From NCBI GenBank assembly GCA_009733575.1, contig ML769664.1:1-64000 (forward strand): 64,000 nucleotides of DNA, given 5' to 3'. This document shows, piece by piece, positions 58,904 to 64,000 of the stretch (its first letter is position 1; each line of letters opens with the position of its first letter). The notes under the pieces were generated by a model. It saw only the letters and a program-made list of their open reading frames with translations. It did no database searches and had not been told where the DNA came from. The stretch comes from Gymnopus androsaceus JB14. Its lineage: Eukaryota > Basidiomycota > Agaricomycetes > Agaricales > Omphalotaceae. The position numbers and the translations under genes were made by a program.

Positions 58904-61900
58904 TTAAACTCCAAGATGGATGAATGGTACCCATTTCACAAAATTGGTCTCACCAACTTCCTTTCTTAGATTCTTGGTAGCCTCATGGAGTGCATATGCT
59001 GGAGTCAGTTTGGTCTTGTCCCCAGAATTGTCAGGATGTCCTAGAAGGTTTGCATAGAACTTGTCTGCAATGAGAGGAGCTTCCTTATCCCCAATAGACC
59101 ACAGTGTAGCAATGACACTTGGATAACCAACTGCAAGCATTCCAGCTGCAAGATGAACAGCTTCTTCAGGGAGATTTTCATCTCCTGTGGCTGTCTGACA
59201 TGCAGATAGGACTGCAAGATGCACATTATTCAAGGACAAGGACATCAGTTCTTTGAGCCTCAGTCTCTGATCATAAACTGCAAATCCACTGTCAAGTGGA
59301 TCCTGTACATCCTGGATTCCATGGCAAGCGAAATGGATGATATCATATTTGCCCATGTCATGCATAACAGCCTTTGCAGTTGCTACATCATGATTGAGAT
59401 GGTGAGTATGCATGCCCAAGGTGTATTTTTTAATGACTTTGGCCTCTTCCACAGTGCCAGGTAGAGGTGGCAGTCCAGGTGTATCAGGTTGTGAGACAAT
59501 GAGAATAGAGGGGATCTTGGCTTGATGTTCCTTGAATTTGGAACCAGAGCTAATCAAAGCCCCCAATGTTGTAGTATATGAGGATACCACAATATCAGAG
59601 ATACTGATATTTGTCTCTGTTGGGCCACCATATATCCCTGCTGCATGAAGTGGGAGAAGGGTAAGTGGTCCTGTTGGACACCATGTAATATGCGGAAGGA
59701 TATCTTCTTTAGATTCATGTAACTGTAATAGGAAGCTATCAGCATGTATTTCTTTAAGAAAGTAAGGAAATTATATTACCGCATCCTCAATCTTTGATAT
59801 AATTGGCTGCACAACATTCAACCATAAAATTTTCAAAATCAATATAAATTGGTCGTAATTTTCTCCTGATGCTGGTCGTACGGCACGAGCACCATTACGA
59901 TCAATGCGAATGCCATTAATGTGGAGTGAGGAGATGAGTTTCATGTGCAAGTTCTGTGCCTTTTGCAATGAAAGCCCTGGAAGGGGAACATGGATAATGT
60001 CCCTAGACAAGCTCAGAACCAATGCATCACATCGACTTTGGTCAACATTCACCACTATGACTGGTCCATGTTTGGCAGCAGAGGCAAGCTCAGACAGATG
60101 CTTAGGCTTGAAGAAACTAGTAAATCCATCCAAGGCCCTGATTTGTTGCAATAGCTCCTCATACCGTAAAGCCATCCTCCGGTGCATCTGTGCTTCTTCT
60201 TCAAGGTTTGATTGCTTGACTTCTAAGTCTCTAGTTTCAACATCATTCCTGGTAGTGATTGTCCCTGCATGTTGCAGGGCCTGCACAACCATCTCTAACT
60301 CCTTGGCAATTATAGGACTCTGATGATGGAGATCATCCAATGGTGAACGCAGTTGAAGTATCTGTCCCCAAACAATATTACGACCTTCTTCCAGCCACTC
60401 AAGTGCCAGTTGCTGATTTCCTGCAGAAATTGCAGTAGCAGCTGCAGTGCCAATGACCCTTCCTATATAGGGTAGCTCTTTATAGCGATGGTGAACTGAT
60501 TGCCCAAGCCAGACAACTTGAGGGATTAGCTCAAAAAATCTTGTATATGCTTGTAGAGCAAAGGTTGGGGTTGAACAGAGTTTGGACCACCTAATTGCAG
60601 CCTTTAATTGAATAAGAGGTTTACCAACTGAGAGTAGACTAGCTTTTTGGAAGGAAGATAAAGCCAAATTGAGGTCAAGTTCATGGTGTGAATGATCAAA
60701 TTGTGACTCATAAGCATTGCCAAGGTTACTTAATAAGCCAGGCTTGTCAGCATGACCATCAGGAGTGAGTTCAAATGCCTGCTTCAAGGCAAAAATGGCA
60801 CTATCTATGTCACTGAGCTCTCCTAAACAGCCAAATTGTGACTGATAAGCAGTGCCAAGACTGTTCAACAAGACAGGCTTCTCAGCATGACCATCAGGAA
60901 TGAGTTCAACTGCTTGCGTCAAGGCAAAAATGGCACTTTCTATGTCTCTGAGTTCTCCTAAATGGTCAAACCGTGACTGATATGCATTGCCAAGGTTACT
61001 CAGCCTGCCAGGCCTGTCAGTATGACCATTAGGAGTGAGTTCAACTGCTTGCTTCAAGGCAAAAATAGCACTCTCTATGTCACTGAGCTCTCCTGAATGG
61101 CCAAATTGTGACTCATAAGCACTGCCAAGGTTATTCAACCTGCCAGGCTTTTCAGCATGAACATTGGGAGTGAGTTCAACTGCCTGCTTTGAGGCAAAAA
61201 TGGCATTCTCTATGTCACTCAGCTCTCCTAAACGGCCAAATCGTGACTGGTAGGCCCACCCAAGGTTATTCAGCCTGCGAGGCTTGTCAGCATGACCATC
61301 AGGAGTGAGTTCAACTGCCAGCTTCAGGGAAAAAATAGCACTCTCTATGTCACTGAGCTCTCCCAAATGGCCAAATCGTGACTGATAAGCATTGCCGAGG
61401 TTACTCAACCTGCCAGGCTTGTCAGCATGACCATCAGGAGTGAGGTCAACTGCCTCCTTCTTTGTCAAAATGGCACTCTCTATATCACTGAGCTCTCCTA
61501 AATGGCGAAATCGTGACTGATAAGCATTACCAAGGTTACTCAACCTGCTAGGCCTGTCAGCATGACCATTAGGAGTGAGCTCAACTGCCTGCTTCAAGGC
61601 AAAAATAGCACTCTCTATGTCAATGAGCTCTCCTAAATGGCCAAATCGTAATTCATAAGCATTGCCAAGGTTATTCAACCTACCAGGCTTTTCAGCAGTG
61701 ATCATCAGGAGTGAGTTCAACTGCCTGCTTTGAAGCAAAAATGGCACTCTCTATATCACTCAGCTCTCCTAAACGGCTAAATCGTGACTGATAGGCCCAC
61801 CCAAGGATATTCAACCTGCGAGGCATGTAAGCATGACCATCAGGAGTGAGGTCAACTGATTGCTTCAAGGTAAAAATGGCACTCTCTAAGTCACTCAGCT

Positions 61901-63946
61901 CTCCTGAATGACCAAATTGTGAATTATAAGCAATGCCAAGGTTATTCAAACAGCCAGGCTTGTCAGCATGACCATCAGGAGTGAGATCAACTGCCTGCTT
62001 GTTGACCAAAATTGCACTCTCCATGTCACTGAGCTGTCCTAAATAGCCAAACCGTAACTGATAAGCATTGCCAAGATTATTCAACCAGCCAGGCTTGTCA
62101 GCTATGACCGTCAGATGTGAGTTCAACAGCCTCCTTCATGGCAAAAATTGCACTCTCTATATCACTGACCTCTCCTAAATGGCCAAATCGTGACTGATAA
62201 GCATTACCCAGGCTATTCAAACTGCCAGGCTTTTCAGCATGACCATCAGGAGTGAGTTCAACAGCCTGCTTCAACAGCAAAAATGGCACTTTCTATGTCA
62301 CTGAGCTCTCCTGAAATGGCCAAATTGTGACCAATAAGCATTGCCAAGGTTATTCAACATGCCAGGCTTCTGAGCATGACCATCAGGAGTGATTTCAACT
62401 GCCTGCTTCAAGGCAGAAATGGCACTCTCTATGTCACTGAGCTCTCCTAAATGGCCAAATCGTGACCAATAAGCATTACCAAGGCTATTCAACCTGCCAG
62501 GCTTGTTAGCATGACCATCAGGAGTGAGTTCAAATGCTTCTTTCTTGGCAAAAATAGCACTCTCTATGTCACTGAGCTCTCCTAAATGGACAAACCGTGA
62601 ATGATAAGCATGCACAAGGTTACTCAGCCAGCGAAGCTTGTTAGCATGACCATCAGGAGTGAGTTCAACTGCCTGTTTCAAGGCAGAAATAGCACTCTCT
62701 ATATCACAGAGCTCTCCTAAATGGCGAAAAGTCGTGACTGATAAGCACTGCCAAGGTTATTCAACCTGCCAGGCCTTTCAACATGACCATCAGGAGTAAG
62801 TTCAACTGCCTGCTTTGAGGCCAAAATTGCGCTCTCTATATCACTGAGCTCTCCTAAATAGCTAAATTGTGACTGATAAGCATTGCCAAGGTTACTCAAC
62901 CAACCAGGCCTGTTGGCATGACCATCAGAAGTGAGTTCAACTGCCTGCTTCAAGGCAAAAATAGCATCCTCTATGTCACTGAGCTCTCCTAAACGGCTGA
63001 ATCGTGACTGATAAGCATTGCCCAGGTTACTCAACCTGCCTGGCCTGTCAGCATGACCATCAGAAGTGAGTTCAACTGCCTGCTTCAAGGCGAAAATGGC
63101 ATCCTCTATGTCACTGAGCTTTCCTAAATGGCCAAAGCGTGACTGGTATGCCCACCCAAGGTTATTCAACCTGCAAGGCTTGTCAGCATGACCATCAGGA
63201 GTGAGTTCAACTGCCTGCCTCAAGGCAGAAATGGCACTCTCTATGCCACTGAGCTCTCCCAAATAGTTAAATTGTAGCTGGAAAGCCACCCCAAGGTTAT
63301 TCAACAAGCCAGAATTGCGAGCATGACCAGCATGAGTAAGTTCAACTGCTTTTTCCCAGAGTTGTACAGCATTTTCCAGTTGGGATATGTCTCCTGACTG
63401 TTGAAAAGACTTTGCTAGCTGCAATGCTTTATTGTCCAACACATCCACCTACTCAGGTCCAGTGAGTGATGTACATAGGGCTCTGTTGTAAACTGAAACA
63501 TACTTTCATTTCCTTCTCTATTTTCCCCATCATAGACATGATTTTTATATGACGCAGCTCAGCAACTGCCTCATCAGACTCCTCCTCTGATGAACTTAAC
63601 AAGATCAAGGCCTTCTCAAGCTCCCCTTGATCTTCTGCATTGAGTGACATATCACTCATTGTCTACAATGGAACCATTGACTGCTGTCAGATATGCCACA
63701 TATTTCCTCACAACAGCACCACCCACCTGAGCTTCAGGTTGTTCCAATGACATATTGATGGCATATTGAAGTTCAGCACATTTATCTTCATCCTGGGCAG
63801 AGAAGCTAGTTGCTCTCTCCATTGTCTATCTCCTATCAGTACATTGAATGAGATGTGTTATTCACATAGCTTACTGGCATTACTGACTTCTCTTGCAGAA
63901 TATTGTCCAAATCCTTGACTGATGTTTCAGTATACTGAGTGGCCAT
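58904..63946 (-). CDS. UIM-TPR-CHAT protein (caspase-like domain), several frameshifts in the repeat array
   Basis: Exon 1 (63875-63946) reads MATQYTETSVKDLDNILQEK; exon 2 (63727-63825, exactly 33 codons) carries CAELQYAINMSLEQPE, a ubiquitin-interacting motif; exon 3 starts at 63662 with TMSDMSLNAEDQGELEKAL. After another intron VDVLDNKALQLAKSFQQSGD leads into about twenty TPR units of 45 residues (135 bases). A linker with LEWLEEGRNIVWGQILQLRS and a coiled-coil stretch follows, then the CHAT domain: WCPTGPLTLLPLHAAGIYGG, IHFACHGIQ (catalytic His) and LAVLSACQTATGDENL (catalytic Cys), then LAAGMLAVGYPSVIATLW, to the stop at 58904. CHAT is a caspase-fold protease-like domain. Indels near 62730, 62312, 62275, 62101 and 61697 break the array, so it may be a pseudogene or carry assembly errors. 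The start could lie beyond the window if GTAAGT near 63970 is a donor. Confidence 0.82.
63727..63825 (-). other. Symmetric exon encoding a ubiquitin-interacting motif
   Basis: Flanked by an acceptor (ATAG, 63826-63829) and a donor (GTGGGT, 63721-63726), this 99-base phase 0 exon can be skipped or gained without changing frame. It encodes acidic residues, then AELQYAINMSLEQ, matching the UIM pattern (acidic, Leu, Ala, three residues, Ser, then acidic). Confidence 0.65.
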
Positions 63947-64000
63947 TACTGTAGCTAGGACACAGAACTTACTGAATCAAACACAGAATAATCCCCAAGT

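Noticed and set aside
59219..60323. Plus-strand ORFs across the CHAT domain
   Set aside because: They are antisense shadows of the CHAT coding frame, which has conserved His and Cys blocks.
63600..63662. Second UIM in exon 3 (GELEKALILLSSSEEE)
   Set aside because: Ala and Ser are five residues apart instead of four, so the helix register of a UIM is not met.
1..64000. CRISPR array or bacterial defence system
   Set aside because: Direct repeats here are TPR-coding, LTR or MITE related. Introns and gene families are fungal throughout.

Overview
The window reads as genomic DNA of a basidiomycete fungus, most likely an agaricomycete. Genes have short 45-65 base introns with GT/AG borders. Both protein families (F-box proteins, Tsp2-type tetraspanin, class-C beta-lactamase-like hydrolase, FAD monooxygenases, TPR-CHAT protein) and transposons (Ty1/Copia, Tc1/mariner-type DDE transposase, short inverted-repeat elements) fit that group. 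No bacterial or viral chromosome features, rRNA genes or CRISPR arrays were seen.

Layout. 0-7.3 kb: short interspersed repeats, a broken SPT6 gene, a probable LTR, a broken zinc-cluster-like gene, a dispersed repeat of about 480 bp and a Copia gag fragment. 8.4-16.4 kb: a secreted beta-lactamase-like hydrolase and two tandem FAD monooxygenase copies, each frameshifted at different sites; a second copy of the dispersed repeat lies beside the first monooxygenase. 16.4-18.1 kb: two TA-flanked MITEs and a CHAT-domain fragment. 18.17-29.78 kb: a Copia retrotransposon with both LTRs and a 5-base target duplication, split by a 7.0 kb DNA element that has its own inverted ends and a 7-8 base target duplication. 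That inner element carries decayed host-type genes for an alpha-amylase (GH13, plus a second fragment) and an alpha-mannosidase (GH47). 29.8-34.2 kb: repeats, a fragment of the TPR-CHAT family, and a TPR-only pseudogene. 34.2-49.2 kb: the gene-bearing host block (tetraspanin, two F-box proteins, membrane proteins, unknowns). 49.2-58.3 kb: mainly repeats, including a DDE transposase gene and a transposon-associated gene that are each interrupted by members of one inverted-repeat family whose ends read ATCAGCAAAA. 58.9-63.95 kb: a large TPR-CHAT gene with a complete CHAT protease-like domain, about twenty 45-residue TPR units and, from spliced 5' exons, a textbook ubiquitin-interacting motif.

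Taken together, this is a transposon-rich accessory region around a modest block of ordinary genes. The most notable items are the UIM-TPR-CHAT architecture and its broken relatives, and the nested 7 kb element with carbohydrate-enzyme cargo. Many genes carry single-base frameshifts or C-to-T type stops. Some may be real decay and some uncorrected assembly indels; raw reads or RNA would separate these. All exon models were made by eye from splice borders and family resemblance; no database search was run.
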